Positions 1-7,507 of a DNA stretch of 19,016 nt are shown here, piece by piece. Under the pieces are notes generated by a model. The model made no database searches, had not been told where the DNA came from, and saw nothing but the letters and a program-made list of their open reading frames with translations. Every line of letters begins with the position of its first letter. Position 1 is the first letter of the stretch. Origin of the DNA: Phytoactinopolyspora endophytica (GTDB lineage: Bacteria > Actinomycetota > Actinomycetes > Jiangellales > Jiangellaceae); assembly GCF_004138495.1 (NCBI RefSeq), contig NZ_ML142849.1:274855-293870 (forward strand), given 5' to 3'. The position numbers were made by a program, and so were the translations under genes.

Positions 1-160
1 CCGATCCCGCCACCGTCTCCAACGGACCAGGCTCGACCACCGAACCGGCTGCTGCCGGAGCATCGGCCGCAGACACGGCGACAACGTGGACAGCCATAGC
101 CACCACGAGGACCACACACGACCACAACGCAAGCAGCCGGGTTCGCATCACCACGCGCAA
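1..160 (-). CDS. NHL-repeat surface protein, copy A (5' end only)
   Basis: This is the first 53 codons of a gene that runs off the left edge. The translation opens MRVVMRTRLLALW, continues through a hydrophobic stretch and an Ala-rich cleavage region, and reaches EPGPLETVAGS, the start of the first NHL blade. It matches the N-terminus of the full copy at 14817-17261 almost residue for residue, with one codon fewer in the signal peptide. The TTG start is chosen over the ATG four codons later because GGAAGG lies six bases before the TTG, and the same arrangement precedes copy C. By analogy with copies B and C the full protein should be about 800 residues: an exported double beta-propeller with a C-terminal membrane anchor. 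Identity of the family is clear; its function is unknown. Confidence 0.85.
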   Translation of the reverse strand, partial: MRVVMRTRLLALWSCVVLVVAMAVHVVAVSAADAPAAAGSVVEPGPLETVAGS

Positions 161-166
161 CTATGA

Positions 167-172
167 CCTTCC
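167..172 (-). promoter_or_regulatory. Shine-Dalgarno site deciding a TTG start (copy A)
   Basis: On the minus strand GGAAGG is followed by TCATAG and then the TTG start at 160. The downstream ATG at 148 is preceded only by GCGCGTGGTG, which is a poorer site. The whole block is identical upstream of copy C, so it is conserved between paralogues. Confidence 0.6.
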
Positions 173-176
173 ATGA

Positions 177-1150
177 TCTCGACGTGGGCGTGCATCAATC
201 CGACGCCATGCCCTTCTACTCTCAACGGCACTCACGTGTGGCGTGCTCGTCGAGTCGCTCACCCATCTGATCGAAGTCCCAGTCCTGTTGGAGATCGTCG
301 AGAGCGTACGGGTCACTGAAGTCGATGTTCGCTGCGGCTTCGAAGAAGCCGGCCATGGCGTTCCAATCGTCCGCGATGGCTTGGTCCGGTGCGGCGCCGG
401 CGAGCTCACGAGCCGCGCCAGCGTAAGCGTCCAGTAGGTCTGCGTCCGGAACGCCTGCATTGTTGGTCATCGTGTCGTTGAACTCCGCGGCCAGGTCGCA
501 GTACCCGCCTGTGGGCACCGCATCGACGTCTTGCCCAGGATCTTCCTCCGGGTCCTGCTCTTGCTCATCCGACTCGCCGACAGTATGCACTCCAGGGTGT
601 TGGCATTCGCGCCGAAGGTGCTTGTTGATGTGGACGTCGACGACGTCGACGTCTTCGTATTCATCGGGGAAGTTCTCCGACAGCTCGACGAGGGCCATGT
701 CGAGGTGCATCACGCGGGCACCATCCTCACTGTCGGACAGTGCCTCGATACCGTCGGCCAACAGATTCCAGTCGTCCGCTACGGCCTGGTCGGGTGCGAG
801 ATCAGCGATCTTCCGCAACTCGCCGGCGACGGATTCCGCCTGCTGTGGGTTACTGAACGTGGCACTCTGCAGCACGCCTTCGCCGAACGCTTCCGTTCGG
901 TCGCAGTACGCATCGCTGGCGGCCTGCGAGTCGTCGTCGCCATGGGCGTTGTTGCCGTCGGCGTTGTCGATGCCCGCGAACGGGTTGGCGCCGTCGTCGG
1001 AGCCGCAGGCGGCGAGCAACAGCGCCAGCGCGGTTGCGCCGAGCACAGACGTCATAGTCTTCGTGCGGTTCATGCCTACGAACTCCGTATGGTGTCGTCG
1101 ACTGCCGTTGATGGGGGTCAAACGGACATCGGAGGCCCTGCGAGTGAATG
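177..1150. other. About 974-bp segment interrupting an NHL-NHL gene junction
   Basis: Bases 3-176 match 17101-17277 (copy C start and its upstream bases), and 1151-1222 match 17280-17353 (gene junction and 3' end of copy D). In the right-hand pair only about two bases separate the two matching blocks. In the left-hand pair 974 bp separate them, and these contain the lipoprotein gene with its own ribosome-binding site. I see no terminal inverted repeats and no convincing target-site duplication at the edges. It could be an insertion on the left or a loss on the right. Confidence 0.6.
222..1073 (-). CDS. Lipoprotein with duplicated Cys-bounded domain
   Basis: The 283-residue product starts MNRTKTMTSV and has a classic lipoprotein signal: a hydrophobic core ending LLLAAC, with Cys23 as the lipidated residue, followed by an acidic, Asn/Asp-rich tether. 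The body is two copies of one domain. Copy 1 spans about residues 56-157 and copy 2 about 191-282. Each begins Tyr-Cys-Asp, contains APDQA(V/I)ADDWN (93-103 and 228-238) and ends (R/T)REC. Cys57/Cys157 and Cys192/Cys282 could therefore close each domain as a disulfide. A very acidic linker (about 168-186) joins them. The ATG at 1073 is preferred over the upstream TTG at 1121 because it gives the canonical signal and has GGAG nine bases upstream. It lies between an NHL gene and an NHL remnant. I do not recognise a named family; it should sit on the outer face of the membrane. Confidence 0.8.
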   Translation of the reverse strand: MNRTKTMTSVLGATALALLLAACGSDDGANPFAGIDNADGNNAHGDDDSQAASDAYCDRTEAFGEGVLQSATFSNPQQAESVAGELRKIADLAPDQAVADDWNLLADGIEALSDSEDGARVMHLDMALVELSENFPDEYEDVDVVDVHINKHLRRECQHPGVHTVGESDEQEQDPEEDPGQDVDAVPTGGYCDLAAEFNDTMTNNAGVPDADLLDAYAGAARELAGAAPDQAIADDWNAMAGFFEAAANIDFSDPYALDDLQQDWDFDQMGERLDEHATRECR

Positions 1151-1172
1151 CAAGGCCCCACGAGTCACCGGC

Positions 1173-1222
1173 TTAACCACCGATCGACGGCAAGCCTGAC
1201 AGACCCCGCTTCACGCGCACTA
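1173..1222 (-). pseudogene. Remnant of an NHL gene 3' end
   Basis: Read on the minus strand, this encodes VRVKRGLSGLPSIGG and then a TAA stop. That is nearly the same as the tail of copy D, VRVKRGLSLLPSMGR. At DNA level about 34 of 40 bases from 1181 match those from 17311. Beyond 1222 the match ends abruptly and no transmembrane helix or blades follow, so only the last 15 codons survive, just upstream of the lipoprotein gene and next to the end of the aldehyde dehydrogenase gene. It marks the former position of a tandem NHL copy. Confidence 0.65.
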
Positions 1223-1279
1223 CACACGTGGCTGCGTCGCGTGACCAACGTCGCGGTGCTCACACCTCTGTCCGTCGAG

Positions 1280-2755
1280 TCAGTAGACGGCCTTGACTTC
1301 GAGGAACTCATCGATCGCCAGCCGGCCCAGTTCGCGCCCGTTGCCCGACTGCTTGTAGCCGCCGAACGGAGCGAGCGGGTTCAGGGTGGCGCCGTTGATG
1401 AACACGACCCCGGTCCGCATCCGGCGTGCGAAGGCGGCGGCCCGGTCGCGATCGGTCGACCAGACCCCGCTGGTCAGACCGTAGGCGGTCCCATTCGCGA
1501 TTTCGACCGCGTGGTCCTCGTCGTCGTACGGAATGATCACGAGGACCGGCCCGAAGATCTCCTCCTGGGCGATCACCGAGCGCGGATCGACGTCGGTGAA
1601 CACCGTCGGCCGGACGAAGTAGCCCTGGTCAAGGCCATCCGGCGGCTCGACGCCCCCGGTCAGCAGCCAGGCCCCTTCCTCGATTCCCTTGCTGATGTAC
1701 TCGCGCACCCGCTCCCGCTGGACGTCGCTGACCAGCGGGCCCACGGTAGTGGCGGGATCGAAGGGATCGCCGGGCACGAATGACTCCGCGGCCGCGACGG
1801 CTAGCCGCTCGACGTCCGCGAGCCTGCTGCGCGGCACTACCAGCCGGGTCAGCGCAGCGCATGCCTGCCCGGCGTTGAAGTAGCAGTTACCCAATGCGCC
1901 GCCCACGGCCGCCTGGAGGTCGGCACCGTCGACGTCGTCGAGCAGCACGTTCGCGCCCTTCCCGCCGAGTTCGAGGGTGACCCGCTTGACCGTCTGCGCG
2001 GCCAGCTCGCCGACGCGGCGGCCGGCTCGGGTGGAACCGGTGAGGCTGACCATGTCGACGTCCGGGTGCGCCGCGATGGCCTCGCCGACGACCGGGCCGT
2101 AGCCGGTCACCAGGTTGAACACCCCCGGCGGCAGGCCGAGCTCGTCGATGACCTCCGCCAGCACGAACGCCGACATGGGGCACACCTCGCTCGGTTTGAG
2201 CACAACCGTGCAGCCGGTCAGCAACGCCGGCGCCACCTTCGCGGCGACTTGGTGCAGCGGGAAGTTCCACGGTGTCATGGCGCCGACGACCCCGATCGCC
2301 TCCTTCACCACCGTGGTGCCGCCGATCTCCTCCTCCAGCGAAAGCTCCGGGCCGAAGTCGGCCATGGATGCGAACGTAGTGAGCGGAGTCCCGGTCTGCA
2401 CTGCCACGGCCAGCACGTGCGGTGTGCCCAGCTCGCGGGAGATGAACTCGGCGATCTCGGCACCCCGTGCGTTCAGCCCGTCCGCGATCTGCCGGCATAC
2501 CGCCGCCCGGTCCTCCAGCGGCAGCGCCGACCAGGCTGGGAACGCAGCCGCGGCCGCGGCGACCGCGGCGTCGACGTCCTCCGGCGCGCCCTCCGGGACG
2601 CGAGCCATAACCTCGCCTGTCGTCGCATCGATGACGTCGATGTGACCCTGGCCGGACGGCGCCGTCCACTGCCCGTCGATGTAGTGCCTGTCGCGGACGA
2701 CCACACCCTGGTGGTGTCGGGGGTCTACCGCCGCGGTGGAGAGTTGCTGAGTCAT
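1280..2755 (-). CDS. NAD(P)-dependent aldehyde dehydrogenase
   Basis: A 491-residue member of the aldehyde dehydrogenase superfamily that oxidises an aldehyde to the carboxylic acid in the cytoplasm. Family motifs are complete: TPWNFP with the oxyanion Asn164, LKPSE with cofactor Lys187, the GSTRAG turn of the Rossmann fold (240-245), ELGGKG with general base Glu262, FNAGQAC with catalytic Cys299, and EEIFGP (397-402). Length is normal for the family. The ATG start is fixed by AAGGAG eight bases upstream; this site overlaps the stop codon of the GMC oxidoreductase gene, leaving 13 bases between the genes, so the two are translationally close and co-transcribed. The context suggests its substrate is the aldehyde made by that oxidase. 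Exact substrate and cofactor preference cannot be read from the sequence. Confidence 0.93.
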   Translation of the reverse strand: MTQQLSTAAVDPRHHQGVVVRDRHYIDGQWTAPSGQGHIDVIDATTGEVMARVPEGAPEDVDAAVAAAAAAFPAWSALPLEDRAAVCRQIADGLNARGAEIAEFISRELGTPHVLAVAVQTGTPLTTFASMADFGPELSLEEEIGGTTVVKEAIGVVGAMTPWNFPLHQVAAKVAPALLTGCTVVLKPSEVCPMSAFVLAEVIDELGLPPGVFNLVTGYGPVVGEAIAAHPDVDMVSLTGSTRAGRRVGELAAQTVKRVTLELGGKGANVLLDDVDGADLQAAVGGALGNCYFNAGQACAALTRLVVPRSRLADVERLAVAAAESFVPGDPFDPATTVGPLVSDVQRERVREYISKGIEEGAWLLTGGVEPPDGLDQGYFVRPTVFTDVDPRSVIAQEEIFGPVLVIIPYDDEDHAVEIANGTAYGLTSGVWSTDRDRAAAFARRMRTGVVFINGATLNPLAPFGGYKQSGNGRELGRLAIDEFLEVKAVY

Positions 2756-2768
2756 GTGTTGATCTCCT

Positions 2769-4802
2769 TCAGGATCGAGCCGGCGATGCTGCCGTGGCCC
2801 CTGCAGGCACGGCCGTGGCCGTGGCAGACGTGGTGGCCGTGGCGGCCTCGTCCGGCAGGCGATGGCCGAGGATGTTCTCCGCGGTGCGGCGAGCGAACGT
2901 CATGCAGCTGGCCATCGGGTTGGCCCCGGAAGCTGTCGGGAACGCGCTGGTGTCGCCGATCCACACGCCGCGAGTGTCGTGCAGTTGCCCAGCCTGGTCC
3001 GCCACCGAGGTCTGCGGGTCCGATCCCATCCGGGCCGAACTCATCTGGTGCGCGCTGCCGGCGAGGTAGCCCTCCACACCTACTGGGATCTCATGCAGCT
3101 TCTCGATGAACGCCTCGAGGTCCTCACCGCGGTTCCAAGGCGGAATGCCTCGCACGGCCGGGTGGACCCGCGACGCGCCCGCCTCGGCGTGGGCGCGCAC
3201 GAGTCTGCCGATGCCTTCGTAGTAATGCCGAACATCGAGCTCGTCGTCGAACGGGTAGGAGTGCGTCGCCTTGCCGTTCTCATCGATGGTGACCTCGCCG
3301 GTGCCGCGGTCGCGGAGGATGAACAGGAACAGCGCCATGTTGCGCAGCCGGCTCATCCGTTCCTTGTGATCGCGCCCGCCGTTGAAGCCGAGCAGCGACG
3401 CCCAGGTCCCGGTGTAGAAGTGCGAGCATTCCAGCAGGTACCCGTTGCCGTCCTTGTCGGCGAACTCGTGGACCATGGCCGCCTGCGGCGGGCCCCACCA
3501 CGGTTCCTGCTCCTCCTCGTACTCGCCGAGGATCAGGTTGCCGGGATGGACGTGCAGGTACTTGCCGACCGCCGGGCCACCGATGCTGCTGCGCAGCAGC
3601 AGCGCCGGTGTCTCGAGCGCGCCGCACGCTACCACCACGTCGTCGGCGAGCACCGTCACCGCCGCCCGCTCACCGGTGACCGGATCGGTGTACGTCGCTT
3701 TGACGCCGGTACCCCGGCCGTTCGCCGTGATGATCTCCTCGGCGCGGGTGCGGGTCAGGATCCGCGCCCCGTGGTCATAGGCGTCCTGCAGATATGTCTT
3801 GAGGGTGCCGTTCTTGGCGCCTGACACGTCGCCGAAGTGGACATATCCCGCGCAGGCCGGGTCGTACTTCTGCGCGTCCACGTTTCTGGTCGCGCCCCGC
3901 CACACCCACCCCAGCTTCCCGGCTCCCTCGGTCAGCCGTTTGTGCGGGCCGTTGAGGTCGCTACAGCCGGGGGTGGCGTTGACCCGTCGCATGACGGCGG
4001 ACATGTGGCGGTCCCACTCGGCCGTCGCCACGTCGTCCAGGCCGTACGAGGCCCACTCCGCCCGGACATGCTCGGTCGGCAGGACCCAGTCCTGCCAGTT
4101 GATGGTCGTGCCGCCGCCCAATGTCGTCCCGGCGAACAGCAGGACGTTGCCCTCTCTCGTCCCGGTCGGACCGCCGCCGTAATACAGGTGTGTGTTGGCC
4201 CAGTGCTCGGTCTGGCGGAAGTCACGCTCGGAGTAGTAGCCGGCTGCCTCGAGTACGATCACGCGCTTGCCCTGCGTCGCCAGTGTCCCGGCGATCGTGC
4301 CGCCGCCGGCGCCGGAACCCACCACGACGACGTCGCACTCGAGCGTCTGGCCGTCGCTGGGGACGTACGGCTCGATCGGGGCCGGAGCATCCGGCCGCGG
4401 CGACGGCGGCGGTCCCGGGTAGCCGATGCCCTCCCAGAACACGTTGCGGTCGTTGTCGTCGGTGACCGAGTAGGCGAAACTCGCCGCCTTCGCCGTGATC
4501 GTGCTGACCCCGATCCGAGCTTCGCGGCTGATGTGGCACAGCACGTCGAGCTGGGTCTCGCGGACGTTCTGGCCGCCGGCCGAGAAGGACATCTGGCCAA
4601 GTCCGTCGAGCAACTGGCCGAGCCCTTCGGCGACGTCCGCCGGCAGCTGCTCCTCGATCCAGTATTGGAGCGCCTCGACGGCGCCGGTAGCGCTGCCGGG
4701 CGTGGCCCAGAACCCAGTGCGGTCATCAGGGTGCGGCAACGACGGACAGACCGTGTCCACAACGTCCCGGAGTGTTTGTACCTGCGCTTTGGTGAGCTTC
4801 AT
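2769..4802 (-). CDS. GMC-family (long-chain) alcohol oxidase/dehydrogenase
   Basis: A 677-residue flavoprotein of the glucose-methanol-choline family. An N-terminal helical region (about 1-150) resembles that of long-chain fatty alcohol oxidases. It precedes the FAD-binding [11 protein letters not shown] (162-172), the [10 protein letters not shown] signature (227-236) and a C-terminal GMC domain with [12 protein letters not shown] (His585) and SGANPM (Asn628), the likely catalytic His/Asn pair. The tail after about 650 is low-complexity Ala/Thr. The ATG at 4802 is chosen because AAGGAG lies five bases upstream. A longer reading from 4928 would start inside the promoter at 4900-4928. It is first in an operon with the aldehyde dehydrogenase, so the pair fits alcohol to aldehyde to acid. 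A chain-length assignment is inference from the N-terminal region and overall size; a sterol or other alcohol substrate is possible. Confidence 0.9.
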   Translation of the reverse strand: MKLTKAQVQTLRDVVDTVCPSLPHPDDRTGFWATPGSATGAVEALQYWIEEQLPADVAEGLGQLLDGLGQMSFSAGGQNVRETQLDVLCHISREARIGVSTITAKAASFAYSVTDDNDRNVFWEGIGYPGPPPSPRPDAPAPIEPYVPSDGQTLECDVVVVGSGAGGGTIAGTLATQGKRVIVLEAAGYYSERDFRQTEHWANTHLYYGGGPTGTREGNVLLFAGTTLGGGTTINWQDWVLPTEHVRAEWASYGLDDVATAEWDRHMSAVMRRVNATPGCSDLNGPHKRLTEGAGKLGWVWRGATRNVDAQKYDPACAGYVHFGDVSGAKNGTLKTYLQDAYDHGARILTRTRAEEIITANGRGTGVKATYTDPVTGERAAVTVLADDVVVACGALETPALLLRSSIGGPAVGKYLHVHPGNLILGEYEEEQEPWWGPPQAAMVHEFADKDGNGYLLECSHFYTGTWASLLGFNGGRDHKERMSRLRNMALFLFILRDRGTGEVTIDENGKATHSYPFDDELDVRHYYEGIGRLVRAHAEAGASRVHPAVRGIPPWNRGEDLEAFIEKLHEIPVGVEGYLAGSAHQMSSARMGSDPQTSVADQAGQLHDTRGVWIGDTSAFPTASGANPMASCMTFARRTAENILGHRLPDEAATATTSATATAVPAGATAASPARS

Positions 4803-4899
4803 CGCTTCTCCTTCTGCGCTCATGGTTCCGACGGACCGCACATCCACCGCTGGTCCGGATCGGGACATCGCACAGCGCACGCCGTACGGATGGCTCGCC

Positions 4900-4928
4900 A
4901 ACCTAGGTACCGGTCCAGTGCTCGTCAA
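4900..4928 (-). promoter_or_regulatory. Promoter of the GMC/ALDH operon
   Basis: On the minus strand TTGACG (4923-4928) and TAGGTT (4900-4905) are separated by exactly 17 bases, close to the housekeeping-sigma consensus of actinobacteria. Transcription would begin near 4893, giving a leader of about 90 bases before the ATG at 4802. The -10 box overlaps the perfect 8-bp palindrome ACCTAGGT (4901-4908), a possible operator. Confidence 0.6.
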
Positions 4929-4967
4929 GGCGGGTTTGCGCAGGGCGGAAGACCTAGTGCCCCCAGT

Positions 4968-5687
4968 TCAGGCACGCGTGACTATGTCAAGATCCCGGTT
5001 CGCGTACTGGTTGTGCGCCCACTCCTCGTCGAACAGCGTGTGCAGGCAGGACAGAACGGTGTGTTGCCCTTGCTCACCACACGCCCGCTCGAGATCCTCA
5101 TCAGTAACCTCGTCAACCACACCACGCACGGTCGCCATCCGATCCTCACGGGCGGCGATGACCTCGGCAATCGACGGGTCCGCGTCCACCTCGATTCCAA
5201 AACGCTCCGGATCGGTGATATAGCTCGGCGGCATCCCAAAAGGATGATGGTGATTGGTTCGGCCGAGGACGGCGCCACTGATCCAGCCGTCGGTCACGAA
5301 CACGAGATGGCGAAACGTCTCGGCACACGACCACTCGTCGTCCACTCGTTCGTGCAGTATCGCCTCGGGTAGGTCGTTCACCCGCTGTTTAGTCGCAGCC
5401 CACATGTCCTCGATGACCGACCACGCTTCCCGTACTCCGGCCGCGTCCGACGGGCGAAGTTTGAGTCGCTCGGGATAGCGCCGATCGAGTTCTGCCTCGA
5501 TGAGCGGTGCGACCTCTATGTCGTTGACCACCAGCCCTTCGATCAACCCGGAGAACCTGGCATTGACGAGCATCGCCTCCATGACCTTCGCACCAGTGAG
5601 GTCGACATTCCGCAACCGGACACCAGAGAGGTCGACGTTCACGTACTCAGACCCGCGCCGCTCAGCCTCATCGAACCGCATCCTCAC
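4968..5687 (-). CDS. Pentapeptide/DinB-like domain protein
   Basis: The 239-residue protein has two parts. Residues about 15-60 show short pentapeptide-like repeats (VDLSG, VDLTG, NARFSG). Residues about 85-235 form a DinB-like four-helix bundle, with His in ETFRHLVF and in the C-terminal LSCLH...EEWAHNQYANRDL. These are in positions that bind a divalent metal in DinB/YfiT proteins, a fold that includes mycothiol-dependent enzymes. The start is uncertain. A GTG at 5687 and an ATG at 5681 are both possible and neither has a good ribosome-binding site. It is on the same strand as the GMC operon, but 166 bases and a separate promoter lie between them. The real reaction is unknown; a thiol-transfer enzyme is the usual guess and is not shown here. 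Confidence 0.8.
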   Translation of the reverse strand: MRMRFDEAERRGSEYVNVDLSGVRLRNVDLTGAKVMEAMLVNARFSGLIEGLVVNDIEVAPLIEAELDRRYPERLKLRPSDAAGVREAWSVIEDMWAATKQRVNDLPEAILHERVDDEWSCAETFRHLVFVTDGWISGAVLGRTNHHHPFGMPPSYITDPERFGIEVDADPSIAEVIAAREDRMATVRGVVDEVTDEDLERACGEQGQHTVLSCLHTLFDEEWAHNQYANRDLDIVTRA

Positions 5688-5696
5688 ACGCTACGT

Positions 5697-5756
5697 ACTG
5701 AACGTCGGCTGCTGAATGGGGTGGTACCACCCGAGTTCACACACCGCACGTTCAGT
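5697..5756. promoter_or_regulatory. Inverted repeat in the DinB/phoD divergent region
   Basis: ACTGAACGT at 5697-5705 and ACGTTCAGT at 5748-5756 are perfect 9-bp inverted arms, 42 bases apart. A further GTTCAC occurs between them at 5735-5740. The GTTCA cores recall actinobacterial PHO-box repeats, but the 15-base spacing of the two GTTCA copies does not match the usual 11-base direct repeat. It may be an operator for either or both genes. Confidence 0.3.
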
Positions 5757-5846
5757 CGTCGTTGCCCGAGACATGGTGCGGACGTAACCCAGGCGTCGGC
5801 TTGCGCACCGTATCGTCAGTCCACCTCAACGACGCAGGAGGGGACC

Positions 5847-7427
5847 ATGCAGGCAGATGTGACGCGCCGCGGTGTTCTTGGATTGGCCGGAGCCGGCGCA
5901 GTGGCGGCCGCAACGACGATGTCGTTGCCGGCTTGGGTTCGGCTAGCGGCCGCCAAGACGCCGACCGGCGAGGATCCTTTCACGCTCGGCGTGGCCTCAG
6001 GGGAGCCGATTCCCGGCGGCGTCGTGCTGTGGACCCGTCTGGCGCCAGACCCACTGGCAGCAGACGGGAGCGGGGGCATGCCGCCGCGCCCGTTCGAGGT
6101 GCACTGGCAGGTGGCGCGTGACGAGGGTTTCCGGCGCGTCGAACGCCAAGGCACATACGTGACCGGTCCCGAGCTCGGCCATTCGGTCCACGTCGAGGTC
6201 GACGGGCTGCGCCCTGGCCGGGATTACTACTACCGGTTCCGGGCCGGCGACGCCATCAGCCCGACTGGCCGGACGCATACTGCTCCGCCCGCTCTTTCGA
6301 GCGTGGCAATGAACTTCGCGGTCGCGTCATGCGTCATGTACGAGCACGGGTACTTCACCGCCTACCGCCACCTCGCCGAGGAAAACCCCGACTTCGTGCT
6401 GTTCCTGGGCGACTACATCTACGAACACGGCCCCAACGAGTACCGCTCGTCGACCGGCAACGTCCGGAACTTCGTCAACGGCCACACCTACACGCTGACC
6501 GACTACCGGATCAGATACGCGCAGTACAAGAGCGACCCCGACCTGCAGGCAGCGCACGCCGTGGCACCGTGGATCGTGACCTGGGACGACCACGAGATCG
6601 ACAACAACTGGGCCGACGAGGTGCCCGAGAACGACGGCCAGACGCGAGAGGACTTCCTCCGGCGCCGGGCCGCAGCGGCGCAAGCCTACTGGGAGAACAT
6701 GCCGCTGCGTCATTCATCGGCGCCGTCCGGCATCAATATGCAGCTTTACCGCCGCCTCGGCTGGGGTCGCCTCGCGACGTTCCACGTGCTCGACACGCGA
6801 CAGTATCGGTCCGATCAGGCGTGTGGCGACGGCACTCAGATCGGTTGCGACGAACGGCTCGACCCCAACCGCACACTGACCGGCCCCGAGCAGGAAGCAT
6901 GGTTGCTCGATGGTCTCGCCCGATCGGACGCGGCGTGGAATGTGCTGGCCCAGCAGATCTTCTTCGCACAACGCGACTCCGCGGCAGGGCCGCCGGAACG
7001 CAACTACCTGGACTCCTGGGATGGCTACGCAGCATCGCGCGACCGCATCGTGAACGGCATCATTGAGCGGCAACCGTCCCAACCCGTTGTACTCACCGGC
7101 GACGCGCACCGCAACTACGCCGCCGACCTCAAGACCGATTTCTACGATCAGTCGTCGGAGACCTTCGGCGTCGAGTTCGTCACAACCTCGATCACCACGA
7201 CGGGCGACGGCTCGGACACCAACTCCGGTGGGAAGACGATCATGAGCGAGAGCCCGCACATCAAGTTCTTCAACAACCATCGCGGATATATGCGCTGCAA
7301 CGTGACAAGGGACACCTGGCAGACGGACTTCCGGGTACTCCCCTACGTCAGCGAGCCGGGGGCACCGATATCGACCCGCGCTAGCTTCGTCACCGAGCGG
7401 GAAGACCCGGGGCTGCAGTCGGCGTGA
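5847..7427 (+). CDS. phoD: Secreted alkaline phosphatase/phosphodiesterase, PhoD family
   Basis: The 526-residue enzyme begins with a Tat signal peptide: Thr-Arg-Arg at 6-8, then GVLGLAGAG and a likely cleavage near the LAAA at 33-36. A PhoD N-terminal Ig-like domain follows (about 44-150; FTLGVASGEP, VVLWTRL, YYYRFRAG). The metallophosphatase domain carries the family metal ligands: Cys162 in VASCVM, Asp189 and Tyr192 in GDYIYEHG, Asp247-Asp248-His249-Glu250 in WDDHEIDNN, and Asp419/His421 in GDAHRN. It hydrolyses phosphate mono- and diesters outside the cell and needs calcium and iron, as known for the family. The ATG start follows AGGAGGGG directly and creates the intact Tat motif; an upstream in-frame start at 5721 would not. 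It diverges from the DinB gene and converges on NHL copy B. Expression on phosphate starvation is expected from the family, but no standard PHO box was found. Confidence 0.95.
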   Translation: MQADVTRRGVLGLAGAGAVAAATTMSLPAWVRLAAAKTPTGEDPFTLGVASGEPIPGGVVLWTRLAPDPLAADGSGGMPPRPFEVHWQVARDEGFRRVERQGTYVTGPELGHSVHVEVDGLRPGRDYYYRFRAGDAISPTGRTHTAPPALSSVAMNFAVASCVMYEHGYFTAYRHLAEENPDFVLFLGDYIYEHGPNEYRSSTGNVRNFVNGHTYTLTDYRIRYAQYKSDPDLQAAHAVAPWIVTWDDHEIDNNWADEVPENDGQTREDFLRRRAAAAQAYWENMPLRHSSAPSGINMQLYRRLGWGRLATFHVLDTRQYRSDQACGDGTQIGCDERLDPNRTLTGPEQEAWLLDGLARSDAAWNVLAQQIFFAQRDSAAGPPERNYLDSWDGYAASRDRIVNGIIERQPSQPVVLTGDAHRNYAADLKTDFYDQSSETFGVEFVTTSITTTGDGSDTNSGGKTIMSESPHIKFFNNHRGYMRCNVTRDTWQTDFRVLPYVSEPGAPISTRASFVTEREDPGLQSA

Positions 7428-7477
7428 GTGGACCGAGGGCCAGCCAGTCACCCACCGCGAGCGCGGCGATCGTCAAC

Positions 7478-7507
7478 GCCGCCGTCCGATCCCGGTCGGC
7501 CGGCGGC
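7478..7507. terminator. Hairpin between convergent phoD and NHL copy B
   Basis: GCCGCCG (7478-7484) pairs perfectly with CGGCGGC (7501-7507). After one mismatch, CCGA pairs with TCGG around a six-base loop, giving a stem of 11 pairs. There is no T tract, which is common in high-GC actinobacteria. It sits between two convergent genes and could end transcription in both directions. Its last base touches the stop codon of copy B. Confidence 0.55.

Noticed and set aside
1074..1121. Earlier TTG start for the lipoprotein at 1121
   Set aside because: It would put 16 polar residues before the signal peptide; the ATG at 1073 has GGAG upstream and gives a typical lipoprotein signal.
177..1150. Insertion sequence or integron-type element as the cause of the lipoprotein insertion
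   Set aside because: No transposase or integrase, no terminal inverted repeats and no clear target duplication are visible.
2066..3109. 347-codon plus-strand frame opposite the ALDH and GMC genes
   Set aside because: It is antisense to conserved catalytic motifs of both enzymes and has shadow-like composition.
4803..4928. Extended N-terminus of the GMC oxidoreductase from 4928
   Set aside because: The start codon would lie within the -35 box of the promoter, and the ATG at 4802 has a strong Shine-Dalgarno site.
3837..5372. 511-codon plus-strand frame opposite the GMC and DinB genes
   Set aside because: It crosses two well-supported genes and a promoter, has no motif, and has no proper start signal.
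5735..5760. PHO box upstream of phoD
   Set aside because: Two GTTCA copies occur but are 15 bases apart rather than 11, and the rest of each unit does not fit the consensus.
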